DNA from: Salegentibacter holothuriorum
Lineage (GTDB): Bacteria > Bacteroidota > Bacteroidia > Flavobacteriales > Flavobacteriaceae
Direction: 5' to 3'
DNA length: 64,000 nucleotides
NCBI RefSeq assembly: GCF_900168045.1
Contig: NZ_FUYY01000001.1
Coordinates: forward strand, 1 to 64,000
In this document: piece after piece, positions 1-9,273 of the stretch
Position numbering within the stretch: position 1 is the first letter of the stretch
How the letters are laid out: each line of letters begins with the position of its first letter
Program-made: the position numbers and the translations under genes
The notes under the pieces: model-generated
Databases searched by the model: none
What the model saw: only the letters and a program-made list of their open reading frames with translations
Told to the model about the DNA's origin: nothing

Positions 1-200
1 TTTTTGCCTGGAAAGTAAATAAATTGAGATCGTTAAACTCAGTATCGGAAATATGGAGCTTATAAAAGCATTAAGAATTGGTTCAAAATGTTTTATTTAA
101 TATATACTAGAAAATTTCATATTGAAAAATCACTATAAAATGTAAAGGATATTTAAATTTTCATTGTTAAGATTATAAGTTTGTCTCAACGATATCTATA
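1..200. other. Non-coding left edge
   Basis: No open frame or RNA gene is recognised here. It is AT-rich and precedes a terminator at 202-222, so it probably holds the 3' untranslated tail of a plus-strand gene lying outside the window. Confidence 0.4.
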
Positions 201-201
201 G

Positions 202-222
202 CCACCTTCGGGTGGTTTTTTT
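202..222 (+). terminator. Rho-independent terminator
   Basis: The stem CCACC (202-206) pairs with GGTGG (211-215) around a TTCG tetraloop and is followed directly by a run of seven T. This is a textbook intrinsic terminator for a plus-strand transcript that begins before the window. Confidence 0.85.
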
Positions 223-358
223 ATGCTGTTCAGTTTTTAAATTTTAATAAAATCGTGTTGTAGACTTGTTTAAAGTTCTTCTGTTAGTGAAAAGCTGATT
301 GATGTCAGGTTTAGTTTCTTTTAGAGATAACTTAAAAGCTGAATTCTTTTATTAACTT

Positions 359-366
359 TATTTTTG
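359..366 (+). promoter_or_regulatory. Bacteroidota -7 promoter box of pta-ackA
   Basis: TATTTTTG matches the Bacteroidota -7 consensus TAnnTTTG exactly. Transcription would begin around 372, leaving a leader of only about 13 nt before the pta ATG at 385. The box overlaps the upstream in-frame TTG at 364, so that TTG cannot be the start codon. No convincing -33 box was seen. Confidence 0.6.
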
Positions 367-384
367 CCGAACAATTTATATACT

Positions 385-2478
385 ATGAACAAAGGAATTT
401 ATATTGCCACGCTTGAATCTCACAGTGGGAAATCTATGATCTCACTGGGGCTTATGAGAACCCTTTTGGGGAAAATGGTAAAAGTAGGATACTTTAGACC
501 TATTATTAACAATGTTATAGAAGGCCAACGGGACAATCATATAGATACTGTTTTAAGTTATTTTGATTTAGATATTCCATACGAAGATACTTTTGCATTT
601 ACCCGAAACGAAGTAATTCAGAAAAGAAATGAAGGTAAATCTGGAGAGATTATAGATACCATTATTTCGAAGTATAAAAAACTTGAAGAAGAATTCGATT
701 TTATTCTTGTAGAAGGAAGTGATTTTTCTGGTGAGGGTAGCGTTTTTGAATTTGATGTAAATGTAGTGATTGCTAAAAACCTTGGAATCCCGGTTATAAT
801 TGTAGTTAGTGGCCAGTTTAAGAATTGGGAAGAACTATTAGGAAATCAACAAATGGCTTACCGAGCCTTTAAGGATAAGGAAGTTCAGGTAATTGCTATG
901 GTAAGTAACAAAATTCAACAGGATAACCTGGAACTTGCTAAAAAGAATATGCGAGCTTTCTTACCGGATGAAGTTGGCGTATTCGCAATTCCATTTGTAG
1001 ATACCCTTAACAATCCTACTTTAAAAGAAATCGTAAAAGTATTAAATGGAAATGTTTTATTTGGCCATGATTTTCTTGATAATCAAACTGGAAATTTTGG
1101 AGTAGGTGCAATGCAATTGCGTAATTATTTAACCACTTTAAAAAATGAAAGTCTTGTAATCACTCCAGGTGATAGAGCTGATATTATTCTAGGCGCATTA
1201 CAGGCTAATATTTCTAGTAATTACCCTAGAATTTCGGGTATTATTTTAACCGGTGGTCTAACACCAGAAGAGTCAATTTTAAAACTGATAGAAGGCTTAT
1301 CAGATATAGTTCCTATTATTTCAGTGAATGAAGGAACTTTTTCTGTGACCAATATGGTTGGTGCTATAAAATCCAATATCTATGCCGATAGTATTCAAAA
1401 AATACAAACTACCATTAGTATTTTTGAACGTTATGTGTCTTTTGATCCTTTAGTTGAAAAATTAATTAATTATAATCCCCAGGGAATAACACCAAGAATG
1501 TTTCAATATGGTTTGGTGCAACGTGCCAGACAAGGTAAGAAGCATATTGTTTTACCCGAAGGAACAGATGAGCGTATTCTTACTGCAGCTAAACGTCTTA
1601 TAGATATGAACCTGGTAGAACTTACGCTTCTGGGAGATATAGATACTATTCATAAAACGGTTGCTAAAATAGCTTTAGATCTTGATTTTTCAAAAGTGAA
1701 TATTATAGATCCTATTACTTCACCAAATTTGCAAGATTATGCCGAAACTTTTTATGAGTTGAGAAAGCATAAAGGTGTGAATATGGATATGGCTAAAGAC
1801 CGTATGTGTGATGTTTCCTACTATGGTACCATGATGATTCACAAAGGTCATGCTGACGGGATGGTGTCTGGGGCGGCGCACACTACGCAACATACTATTT
1901 TACCTGCACTACAGTTTATTAAAACCAAGCCAAACGTATCAGTAGTTTCCTCAGTATTTTTTATGTGTTTAGAGGATAGGGTTTCAGTATTTGGTGACTG
2001 CGCAATTAATCCTAATCCTACGGCTGACGAATTAGCAGAGATTACTATCTCTTCTGCTGAAAGTGCTTCAGCCTTTGGTATAGCTCCAAAAATTGCTATG
2101 TTATCATATTCGTCAGGATCTTCAGGAAAGGGAGCTGATGTGGATAGAGTAAGAGAAGCAACTGAAATTGTTAGAAAAAGAAGACCAGATCTTAAAATAG
2201 AAGGCCCTATTCAATATGATGCTGCCGTAGATATTAGCATTGGTAAAAGTAAATTACCGGAATCTGAAGTAGCAGGGCAGGCTAATGTTTTAATATTTCC
2301 CGATTTAAATACCGGAAACAATACTTATAAAGCCGTGCAAAGAGAAACAGGAGCATTGGCTATTGGACCTATGCTTCAGGGCTTGAATAAGCCGGTAAAC
2401 GACTTAAGCCGTGGATGCACGGTTGCCGATATATATAATACAGTGATTTTAACCGCCATACAGGCTCAAGGAATATAA
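385..2478 (+). CDS. pta: Phosphate acetyltransferase
   Basis: Converts acetyl-CoA and phosphate to acetyl phosphate and CoA (reversible) in the cytoplasm. With the adjacent acetate kinase it forms the acetate overflow/assimilation pathway. The 697-residue protein has the long two-part layout: an N-terminal BioD-like P-loop domain (motif SHSGKS near residue 15), a central DRTGG-like regulatory region, and the C-terminal catalytic PTA/PTB domain from about residue 375 (for example YSSGSSGKGADVDRV). ATG at 385 is chosen because the upstream TTG at 364 lies inside the -7 promoter box. ackA follows after 6 nt, so the two are one operon. Confidence 0.96.
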   Translation: MNKGIYIATLESHSGKSMISLGLMRTLLGKMVKVGYFRPIINNVIEGQRDNHIDTVLSYFDLDIPYEDTFAFTRNEVIQKRNEGKSGEIIDTIISKYKKLEEEFDFILVEGSDFSGEGSVFEFDVNVVIAKNLGIPVIIVVSGQFKNWEELLGNQQMAYRAFKDKEVQVIAMVSNKIQQDNLELAKKNMRAFLPDEVGVFAIPFVDTLNNPTLKEIVKVLNGNVLFGHDFLDNQTGNFGVGAMQLRNYLTTLKNESLVITPGDRADIILGALQANISSNYPRISGIILTGGLTPEESILKLIEGLSDIVPIISVNEGTFSVTNMVGAIKSNIYADSIQKIQTTISIFERYVSFDPLVEKLINYNPQGITPRMFQYGLVQRARQGKKHIVLPEGTDERILTAAKRLIDMNLVELTLLGDIDTIHKTVAKIALDLDFSKVNIIDPITSPNLQDYAETFYELRKHKGVNMDMAKDRMCDVSYYGTMMIHKGHADGMVSGAAHTTQHTILPALQFIKTKPNVSVVSSVFFMCLEDRVSVFGDCAINPNPTADELAEITISSAESASAFGIAPKIAMLSYSSGSSGKGADVDRVREATEIVRKRRPDLKIEGPIQYDAAVDISIGKSKLPESEVAGQANVLIFPDLNTGNNTYKAVQRETGALAIGPMLQGLNKPVNDLSRGCTVADIYNTVILTAIQAQGI

Positions 2479-2484
2479 TTAAGC

Positions 2485-3678
2485 ATGAAGAATATTTTAA
2501 TTATAAATTCAGGAAGTTCATCTTTAAAATTTCAATTAATTCAGATGCCGGAAGAAGAGGTTTTGGCTTCAGGACTTGTAGAGCGCATCGGTCTTGAAGG
2601 AGCAAAGCTTCATTATAAAACCGGGAAGGATTCAATTTCCGAAGAAATTATAGCGAAAGACCACGCTATAGCTTTAAAAGGAATAACCGATCTTTTAATG
2701 AGCCCTGAAAAAGGAGTGATTAAAAAAGCAGAAGATATTGCTGCTATTGGCCATCGGGTGGTCCACGGTGGAGATAATTTTTCTAAAACAATAGCGATAA
2801 ATAAAGAGGTAAAGGCGAAAATAAAAGATTTTTTTTCCTTAGCTCCTTTGCATAATCCTGCAAATTTAAAAGGAATAGAGGTTGCAGAAGAACTATTTCC
2901 AAAGGCAAAACAAGTTGCTGTATTTGACACGGCTTTTCATAGAACAATTCCCAGAAAGGTTGCGCAATACGCAATCCCTAACGAATTTTTTGAAAAAGAT
3001 CATATTCAATTGTATGGATTTCACGGTACCAGTCATAAATATGTTACCGAAAAGGCTATTGATTATTTAAAGAATGAACATTCAAAAATTATAAGTATTC
3101 ATTTGGGCAATGGCTGTAGCATAACCGCCGTTAAAGAAGGAAAAAGTGTAGATCACTCTTTGGGTTTTGCTCCGGTTAACGGACTTATTATGGGAACCAG
3201 GAGTGGCGACATAGATCAATCGGTAATTTTTTATTTAATTGATCAGTTAGGCTATTCTCCACAGGAAGTAAGTGATATTTTACACAAGAAAAGTGGTATG
3301 TATGGAATTACCGGTTATAGCGACCTTAGGGACATTGAGGAACAAGCTGCTAAAGGAAATAAACAATGCCAATTAGCATTAGACATGAATGCTTACCGAA
3401 TTAAAAAATATATTGGTTCTTATGCTGCTGCAATGAATGGTATAGATGCCCTGGTATTTACCGCAGGTATTGGTGAAAATAGTGATATGATTCGCAGCTT
3501 AGTATGCAGCGATATGGATTTCTTAGGAATTAAACTTAATGAGGAAAAGAATAAGGAGCGGTCCAAATATTTGAGAAATATAAAAGCTGATGACACTAAA
3601 GTAGAAATCTTGGTTATTCCTACTAATGAAGAACTGGAAATCGCTAAACAAGCCTATAAATTAGAAATACAAGCCTAG
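2485..3678 (+). CDS. ackA: Acetate kinase
   Basis: Transfers phosphate between acetyl phosphate/ADP and acetate/ATP; a cytoplasmic ASKHA-fold enzyme. The 397-residue length is normal for the family. Visible signatures are the N-terminal N-x-G-S-S-S-L-K motif (residues 8-15), the GHRVVHGG arginine loop, DTAFHRTIP with the catalytic histidine, and GTRSGDID. It starts 6 nt after pta, so it is co-transcribed from the pta promoter and makes ATP from the acetyl phosphate that Pta produces. No terminator hairpin is visible before the convergent gene 12 nt downstream. Confidence 0.97.
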   Translation: MKNILIINSGSSSLKFQLIQMPEEEVLASGLVERIGLEGAKLHYKTGKDSISEEIIAKDHAIALKGITDLLMSPEKGVIKKAEDIAAIGHRVVHGGDNFSKTIAINKEVKAKIKDFFSLAPLHNPANLKGIEVAEELFPKAKQVAVFDTAFHRTIPRKVAQYAIPNEFFEKDHIQLYGFHGTSHKYVTEKAIDYLKNEHSKIISIHLGNGCSITAVKEGKSVDHSLGFAPVNGLIMGTRSGDIDQSVIFYLIDQLGYSPQEVSDILHKKSGMYGITGYSDLRDIEEQAAKGNKQCQLALDMNAYRIKKYIGSYAAAMNGIDALVFTAGIGENSDMIRSLVCSDMDFLGIKLNEEKNKERSKYLRNIKADDTKVEILVIPTNEELEIAKQAYKLEIQA

Positions 3679-3690
3679 ATAGTGAAGTTT

Positions 3691-4137
3691 TTAGATAAGG
3701 TATTTACTTACAGTGGTTATTTGATTTCGTAAAGATTTGGAGGATTGTTTATGAAATAAGAGCGTGTTTCTCAATTTTCCATTGGTCAATAGTCTTAGCG
3801 TATGCTTTAATTGTTTAACGAAATGATTTTCCATTTCTGTGCATATTCTTCCTGTTTTTAAATTAGGAGCATCGTTTAATTTTCTCTGCATTCTAAGTAC
3901 TTCTTCTTTACATTTTGCTATAAGCTGGTTAAGGTACTCCTGGTCTCTTGCTTCTAAAATATGTTTATCCAGATCCTGTTTAAGCGTTTTTTTATGATTG
4001 TATAAAGATTTAAAAAGACGCTTTAAATAGGGCTTTTTAGTAGTTAGAATAGCATGTTTATAATATATCGCTGCTGTATAATTGGCGATATAATAATTTT
4101 CTAGATAATCTACTTCAGAAGGTTTCCACAACATCAT
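3691..4137 (-). CDS. Hypothetical helical protein
   Basis: A 148-residue protein rich in Lys, Leu and Tyr with no signal peptide or membrane segment. The pattern suggests a soluble helical bundle; it loosely recalls ferritin-like DUF2383-type bundles, but no family motif is certain. It begins with two consecutive Met codons and is convergent with ackA. It is probably transcribed alone. Function unknown. Confidence 0.6.
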   Translation of the reverse strand: MMLWKPSEVDYLENYYIANYTAAIYYKHAILTTKKPYLKRLFKSLYNHKKTLKQDLDKHILEARDQEYLNQLIAKCKEEVLRMQRKLNDAPNLKTGRICTEMENHFVKQLKHTLRLLTNGKLRNTLLFHKQSSKSLRNQITTVSKYLI

Positions 4138-4373
4138 TTTTAGCTTTCAAATTTCTGTGAATATTTATTATAAGTAAGGCTATATTCTTAATAAAAATAC
4201 AGGAAAACAGAAAGATTTGCTGTTAAAATAAATTAAACAATTCTTAAAAATTAATGCAGGATATCTTTAAGTTTTAAAAATTGCACTAAGCTATTTTTCT
4301 GCTCTTAAAATGAAGAATTGGATACTCATTTAAATCGAAAAACTACCAAACTACCGGAGAATAATTTAATAGC

Positions 4374-5090
4374 TTATATTTTTTTATTTTCAAAGGCCTC
4401 CAGGCAAACATCTAAAGGTTTCCCATAATCATGAATACATTCACAAAATGAAAATCCAGCAGCTGTATTTTGGGTATTTTGAAATTGTTCCTTACAGTCG
4501 GATATTGAGTTTCTTGGCATAACCTCATAACCAAATTCTGTTAATGCTATGGTTAAACCTATAATCACTATTACTCCTGTAAAAAATAAAAATGGGAATT
4601 TGGTACTATATTTTTTCGGTCTTTCAAATAACCTATAATTTGGAAATTTCTTAAAAGGTAAAATAAATTTTAGCCTATCGTAATTCCATATAATTAGATA
4701 TAAGTTGGCAAGCACCATTAGTGGAGAAGTTACAAAAGAACCCTCAAACCTTACTGCAAATGATAGTAACCAGATATTTAAAATGATTGGGAAATATAGT
4801 ATTGCACCTAAAGCTACCGTTCTGGGTATTATTAGTAAAATAGCAGCCAAAACCTGAGCAAAACCAATGAAAGAATAATAATATCCTGTATGATGTAAAG
4901 CTTCCAGATAAGCTCCCATAGGATGGTTGATAGCCAAACCACTGGCAAATCTTTCGCCCATAATTTTTACTATTCCTGCAACAATAAAGGCAAAGGCCAA
5001 AGAAAAGCGGCAAAATATAGAAAATAGCCAATACCATCTATTAGCCTTTATTCTGGTATAGAAGTCCTCAAATTTAGACAATGCGTTCAA
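4374..5090 (-). CDS. DoxX-like membrane protein
   Basis: A 238-residue integral membrane protein with about five hydrophobic segments: near residues 22-42, 68-88, 92-112, 118-135 and 165-185. The first part resembles the DoxX/MauE four-helix fold, often linked to quinone or thiol redox chemistry. The C-terminal tail after the last helix carries four cysteines (ISDCKEQ, SFCECIH, DVCLEAF), which suggests disulfides or a thiol function outside the membrane. It stands alone between intergenic gaps. The exact role is unknown. Confidence 0.7.
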   Translation of the reverse strand: MNALSKFEDFYTRIKANRWYWLFSIFCRFSLAFAFIVAGIVKIMGERFASGLAINHPMGAYLEALHHTGYYYSFIGFAQVLAAILLIIPRTVALGAILYFPIILNIWLLSFAVRFEGSFVTSPLMVLANLYLIIWNYDRLKFILPFKKFPNYRLFERPKKYSTKFPFLFFTGVIVIIGLTIALTEFGYEVMPRNSISDCKEQFQNTQNTAAGFSFCECIHDYGKPLDVCLEAFENKKI

Positions 5091-5332
5091 TTATATATTG
5101 AATTTTAATAATTAAAATCTGGTCTCTTCTTCGCTAACTTCTTAGTAAAAAAAGTACATAAAGATATCAGCTTAATTTTTTTTCCTGCTAAAGTTACTTA
5201 ATTTACTCGATTTTAAATGTTTTTTAGATTTGCTTCCATATTATTACACTTCGCTTTATCCATGTTTAATGAGCTTCTTTTACATATTTCATAGAATAGT
5301 CTTCTTGGTTGCAATAAAATATATACATAAAA

Positions 5333-5362
5333 AAAGCCTGTAACTTTTAGGTTACAGGCTTT
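5333..5362 (-). terminator. Rho-independent terminator for the DJ-1-like gene
   Basis: A perfect stem, AAAGCCTGTAAC (5333-5344) with GTTACAGGCTTT (5351-5362), encloses a 6-nt loop. On the minus strand it is followed by a T run (the A run at 5329-5335), ending the transcript of the gene whose stop is at 5381. Confidence 0.85.
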
Positions 5363-5380
5363 AAAGTTATTTCGCTTTTT

Positions 5381-6058
5381 TTATTTGATCGACTCGTATA
5401 ATTTTTCAGCTGTTTTATTTGACGAAGCAGGATTTTGGCCGGTTATTAAATTCCCATCCTTAAGGACATGAACTTCCCAGTCACCGGATTTAGAATAGAT
5501 TCCTCCTTTTTCTTTTAGCATATCTTCCACTAAAAATGGAACTACTTCGGTTAACTGCACCGCTTCTTCTTCGGTATTAGTAAAACCGGTTACTTTCTTT
5601 CCTTTCATTAAAGGTTCACCATTTTCATTTTTTACGTTCTTAAGAGCTGCAGGGGCATGACATACAAAAGCAATTGGTTTATCTTGCTTATTAAAAGCCT
5701 CTATCAATGCTATTGATGTTTTATTTTCTGCCAAATCCCAAAGTGGCCCGTGACCTCCTGGATAGAATACAGCGTCAAATTCATCAGCATTAAGCGTTTC
5801 TAACTTTAACGTATTGTCAATCACTTTTTGAGCTGCTTCATCTTTGTAGAAACGCTTCGTATCTTCGGTTTGAGCATCTTCTCCTTCACTGTTTGGATCA
5901 ATAGGTGCTTTACCTCCCTTAGGTGTAGCAACAGTTACATCAACTCCTTTATCCAATAAGTTGTAATAAGGTGCTGCGAACTCTTCAACCCAAAATCCTG
6001 TTTTTTCTCCTGTGTCTCCCAATTTATCATGAGAGGTTAATACAAATAGTACTTTCAT
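5381..6058 (-). CDS. DJ-1/PfpI (Hsp31-like) glutamine amidotransferase-fold protein
   Basis: A 225-residue cytoplasmic protein of the DJ-1/ThiJ/PfpI superfamily, closest in layout to Hsp31-like class I GATases, many of which are glyoxalase III or protein/nucleotide deglycases acting on methylglyoxal adducts. The nucleophile elbow is FVCHAPAAL with Cys133 followed by His134; the acidic partner is probably in GFWVEEFAAPYY (Glu25/Glu26). PGGHGPLWDL (about 100-109) forms the oxyanion region. It sits downstream of aldehyde/enone reductase genes, which supports a carbonyl-stress role, but a 218-bp gap suggests its own promoter. A strong terminator follows at 5333-5362. Confidence 0.85.
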   Translation of the reverse strand: MKVLFVLTSHDKLGDTGEKTGFWVEEFAAPYYNLLDKGVDVTVATPKGGKAPIDPNSEGEDAQTEDTKRFYKDEAAQKVIDNTLKLETLNADEFDAVFYPGGHGPLWDLAENKTSIALIEAFNKQDKPIAFVCHAPAALKNVKNENGEPLMKGKKVTGFTNTEEEAVQLTEVVPFLVEDMLKEKGGIYSKSGDWEVHVLKDGNLITGQNPASSNKTAEKLYESIK

Positions 6059-6276
6059 ATTTTTTTATTTTTCTTGTTATTATTTTTTCCTGTTACTCAA
6101 TATTTGTGCGTTAGCGGGAAATAACGCTAAATAATTAGATGATCTAAAAAGCCCGATTTTCACGTTGAACTTATTTCAGTTTATAGGATATTTGATGATC
6201 ACTATTTAAAATACTGAAATACATTCAAGATGAGTATTTTTTAAAGTAATCAGACGTTTAATTTAAATTTTTAGTC

Positions 6277-7437
6277 CTAATAAGCCATTTTTACAATCTT
6301 CTCGGCATCTTCTGGTTTCAGGTTTTGATGCTCGCCAAGACCTTCCCAGCCGCGCTCTTTAAATCTTTTTGAAATCTCCTCGGCAGTACCTTCATAATCA
6401 TCGGTATACTGAGATAATTTGGTGTCTATGCCCAACTCGTTAAAGAAAGTTTCTGTTGTTTTTATAGCAGCACTTGCTTTATACTCGGTGGTGCCATCGG
6501 TAATATTCCAGACACGTTCAGCATATTGCGCCAGTTTTTCCTTCTTCGATTCAAAATTATACTCATAATGACTAGGAGCAATTACCGCCAATGTCCTAGC
6601 GTGGTCTATCCCATAAAGAGCGGTAAGTTCATGTCCTATGGCATGTACTGCCCAGTCTGTCGGAACTCCTTTTTGGATCAAGCCATTGAGTGCCATAGTA
6701 CAGCTCCACATAAAATTAGAGGCCGCTGTATAATCTGAAGGATCTTCCAATACCTTGGGTGCAACTTCTATAAGCGTTTGCATAATACTTTCTGAAATTC
6801 TATCCTGAAGGTAAGCTCCTGCAGGGTAGGTAAGGTATTGTTCCAGTACGTGTGTAAAGGCATCGGTAATTCCGTTTACCAATTGTCTCTGAGGGATTGA
6901 ATGCACCACCTGAGGATCCAGTACAGAGAATTGAGGGAACAATCCTGCGCCGCCCATTCCTAGTTTCTCTTTGGTTTCTTCCCTGGTGATTACCGCTCCA
7001 GAATTCATTTCAGACCCGGTTGCAGGTAGGGTTAGTACAGTTCCGAAAGGCATTCCTTTTAGTGTAGGAATTTTATTGGCGAGTATATCCCAGGGGTGGT
7101 CTCCATCGTAAAGTGCTGCAGAAGAAAGGAATTTTGTTCCATCTATCACAGAGCCTCCGCCAACAGCCAGTAAATAAGTGATATTTTCTTCTTTAATTAC
7201 TTTAAGCGCTTTCATAAGCACCGCATACTCCGGATTTGCTGGAATGCCACCAAACTCTAAAAGATCATGGTCTGACAGCGCTGAATTTACCTGCTCATAA
7301 ATTCCGTTCTTTTTAATGCTTCCCCCACCGTAAAGCATAAGAACTTTCGCATTTTCGGGGATTTCATTTTTAATATTTTCTATCTGTCCCTTTCCAAATA
7401 ATATTTTGGTTGGGTTTTTAAATTCAAAATTTTTCAT
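6277..7437 (-). CDS. yqhD: YqhD-like NADPH-dependent iron-type alcohol/aldehyde dehydrogenase
   Basis: Reduces short-chain and reactive aldehydes with NADPH in the cytoplasm. At 386 residues it aligns along its full length with E. coli YqhD (387). It shows the dinucleotide motif GGGSVIDGTK (about 93-102) and the metal ligands Asp192, His196 (TDAFTH), His265 and His279 (GIDHARTL), all offset by 2 from YqhD. It lies 20 nt after the CurA-like gene and is probably the last gene of the TetR operon starting at 9053. In E. coli yqhD is induced by aldehydes, which fits the neighbourhood. Confidence 0.92.
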   Translation of the reverse strand: MKNFEFKNPTKILFGKGQIENIKNEIPENAKVLMLYGGGSIKKNGIYEQVNSALSDHDLLEFGGIPANPEYAVLMKALKVIKEENITYLLAVGGGSVIDGTKFLSSAALYDGDHPWDILANKIPTLKGMPFGTVLTLPATGSEMNSGAVITREETKEKLGMGGAGLFPQFSVLDPQVVHSIPQRQLVNGITDAFTHVLEQYLTYPAGAYLQDRISESIMQTLIEVAPKVLEDPSDYTAASNFMWSCTMALNGLIQKGVPTDWAVHAIGHELTALYGIDHARTLAVIAPSHYEYNFESKKEKLAQYAERVWNITDGTTEYKASAAIKTTETFFNELGIDTKLSQYTDDYEGTAEEISKRFKERGWEGLGEHQNLKPEDAEKIVKMAY

Positions 7438-7457
7438 AGCTATTTTTCTCCCTTCTT

Positions 7458-8459
7458 TTATAATTTCACTACCATTTTACCTTTATTCTTTCCTTCGAAA
7501 AGATCTAAAAAGGCTTGTGGAATATTGTCAAATCCTTCTCTAATAGTTTCTGTATAGGTTAATTTACCCTCATTTAACCAATCAGTTAATTGTTTTACAC
7601 CTGCAGGATGTTTATCTGCATAATCAAAAACCACAAATCCCTGCATGGAAGAACTTTTCTTTACCAAAAATGGCTGTACGCTGATGCTTTTTGGAAGCTC
7701 TGTATTATTATATTGTGAGATGGCTCCACAATTAATGGTTCTAGAGAATTTATTGATGTTAAAGAGTACCGCTTCAGATATTTCGCCTCCAACATTGTCA
7801 AAATATACATCTACACCATCGGGACATGCTTTGGCAATGGCTTCTCGCATGTTTTCGGTAGTATTATAATTAATACCTTCATCAAAACTGAATTTTGATT
7901 TTAGCAGATCAACCTTTTCATCGGTTCCGGCAATTCCTACTACTTTTAGGCCAAGAATCTTTCCTATTTGTCCTACAACGCTCCCTACTGCACCGGCGGC
8001 ACCAGATACAAGAAGTGTTTCGCCTTCTTTTGGTTTTCCTATTTCGGTAAGTCCAAGGTAGGCGGTAAGTCCTGTCATTCCCAGAATTCCAAGATAGGCT
8101 GAAAGTGGGGCCTTATCTGGATCTACCTTCATAAGCCCTTTGGCATTTGCAACTTGTGTTTCTTTCCATAGGAGGGCACCAGATACGTGATCTCCTTTAC
8201 TGAAGTTGTCGTCTTTAGATTCTATGACTTCGGCAATAATTCCCGATTCGATAGCTTTGCCAACTTCAAACGGAGCTATGTAGGATGGAGCATCGCTCAT
8301 TCTTCCTCTTAAATATGGATCTACAGAAACATATTCAGATTTTAATAATACTTCTCCTTCCTTTAATTCAGGAATTTCTGATGTTGTAAAATCAAAATCT
8401 TTTAATTCAGGTTTACCTGTAGGTCTATTCTTTAAATTAATTGTTCTTGTTGCATTCAT
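7458..8459 (-). CDS. CurA-like NADP-dependent enone/alkenal reductase (MDR family)
   Basis: A zinc-free medium-chain reductase (333 residues from the chosen start) of the leukotriene B4 12-hydroxydehydrogenase/curcumin reductase CurA type, which reduces alpha,beta-unsaturated carbonyls with NADPH. The cofactor motif is VSGAAGAVGSVVGQ (about 150-163), preceded by MTGLTAYLGL, which is typical of the family. The frame extends upstream to a TTG at 8474, but that abuts the TetR stop codon; ATG at 8459 gives the conserved N-terminus MNATRTINL. It is second in the TetR-CurA-YqhD operon. Confidence 0.9.
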   Translation of the reverse strand: MNATRTINLKNRPTGKPELKDFDFTTSEIPELKEGEVLLKSEYVSVDPYLRGRMSDAPSYIAPFEVGKAIESGIIAEVIESKDDNFSKGDHVSGALLWKETQVANAKGLMKVDPDKAPLSAYLGILGMTGLTAYLGLTEIGKPKEGETLLVSGAAGAVGSVVGQIGKILGLKVVGIAGTDEKVDLLKSKFSFDEGINYNTTENMREAIAKACPDGVDVYFDNVGGEISEAVLFNINKFSRTINCGAISQYNNTELPKSISVQPFLVKKSSSMQGFVVFDYADKHPAGVKQLTDWLNEGKLTYTETIREGFDNIPQAFLDLFEGKNKGKMVVKL

Positions 8460-8474
8460 AAATTTCTTTCTCAA

Positions 8475-9053
8475 TTATATTTTAATACTATTCCAGGCCA
8501 TTTCATAAGCCTCATCTATATTCTCTTTTGTTAATTTAAATATTTCGCGTTCCTGCATATTCATCAAAAAGGCAATAGGGTAGATGCTGAAGGCATACAG
8601 CATATAAGGAGAAACAGGTTTAATTATTTCTTCTTTTTTGCCTCGTTCCCAAAGATCTAATAGCGGTTGCAGGTGTTTTAATCCCTCTTTTCTGCTTGGT
8701 TCATCCACTATAGGCGTGTTATCACATTGAGACAAAAACATTGCTTCTTCAACTTTCATTAATTTGAACTCAGCGATATTTTTCCAAATAATTTCAAACC
8801 CTTTATTTACCGAGCCACCTTCTTCGTAATCTTTAAAGGCGAATTTGCTAAAAGCAGCCTTTACATCAATATATACCTGATTTACCAGGTCTTGTTTGTT
8901 TTCGAAGTAGAGATAGATGGTTCCCGCCGAAACTTCTGCCATCTTAGCAATCTTAGACATTGGAGTTGCGTGAAAACCATTATTATTTACAAGGCTTATA
9001 GTAGCTTTTACAAGCGCATCCCTTTTTTTCTGGCTTTTCGAAACTGTATTCAT
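8475..9053 (-). CDS. TetR/AcrR family transcriptional repressor
   Basis: A 192-residue one-domain repressor. The N-terminal HTH (about residues 8-55) reads through FHATPMSKIAKMAEVSAGTIYLYF, with the helix-turn-helix in SKIAKMAEVSAGTIY. The C-terminal helical domain would bind an inducer, probably an electrophile or aldehyde given the next two genes. It is first in the operon and has a perfect 14-bp palindrome between -33 and -7 of its own promoter (9087-9100), which implies autorepression and control of the downstream reductases. Confidence 0.92.
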   Translation of the reverse strand: MNTVSKSQKKRDALVKATISLVNNNGFHATPMSKIAKMAEVSAGTIYLYFENKQDLVNQVYIDVKAAFSKFAFKDYEEGGSVNKGFEIIWKNIAEFKLMKVEEAMFLSQCDNTPIVDEPSRKEGLKHLQPLLDLWERGKKEEIIKPVSPYMLYAFSIYPIAFLMNMQEREIFKLTKENIDEAYEMAWNSIKI

Positions 9054-9072
9054 CTCTTTTATAATTATAAAA

Positions 9073-9100
9073 CAAAACTACAAAAAAATGAACGTTCATT
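9073..9100 (-). promoter_or_regulatory. TetR operon promoter with palindromic operator
   Basis: On the minus strand TAGTTTTG (9073-9080) matches TAnnTTTG exactly. Immediately upstream, AATGAACGTTCATT (9087-9100) is a perfect 14-bp palindrome whose core TGAACGTTCA is of the type bound by TetR dimers. A repressor bound there would cover the spacer between -7 and -33. The TetR start codon is 20 nt downstream of the -7 box. Confidence 0.75.
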
Positions 9101-9273
9101 CATTTTTAAAATAGAGTTTAAGTTTTATTTAACCTCGTTCCTTAAATCTTGCTAAAATTGAAAGTTGGATTAAAAACTATTCAACTTCTTAGAAATTAAA
9201 TAGCGTAAATACCGGAAGAGGAGGTTAAATATTTGGTTTTAGTTTACAAACGTCTCATTAGTCTTTGTTCTTA

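Noticed and set aside
2613-3070. Open frames on both strands inside ackA
   Set aside because: They lie wholly inside a confidently identified gene and show no family motif; they reflect its codon pattern.
6111-6130. TTAGCG/CGCTAA inverted repeat upstream of the DJ-1-like gene
   Set aside because: Only 6 bp with an 8-nt loop and no promoter box beside it; too weak to list as an operator.
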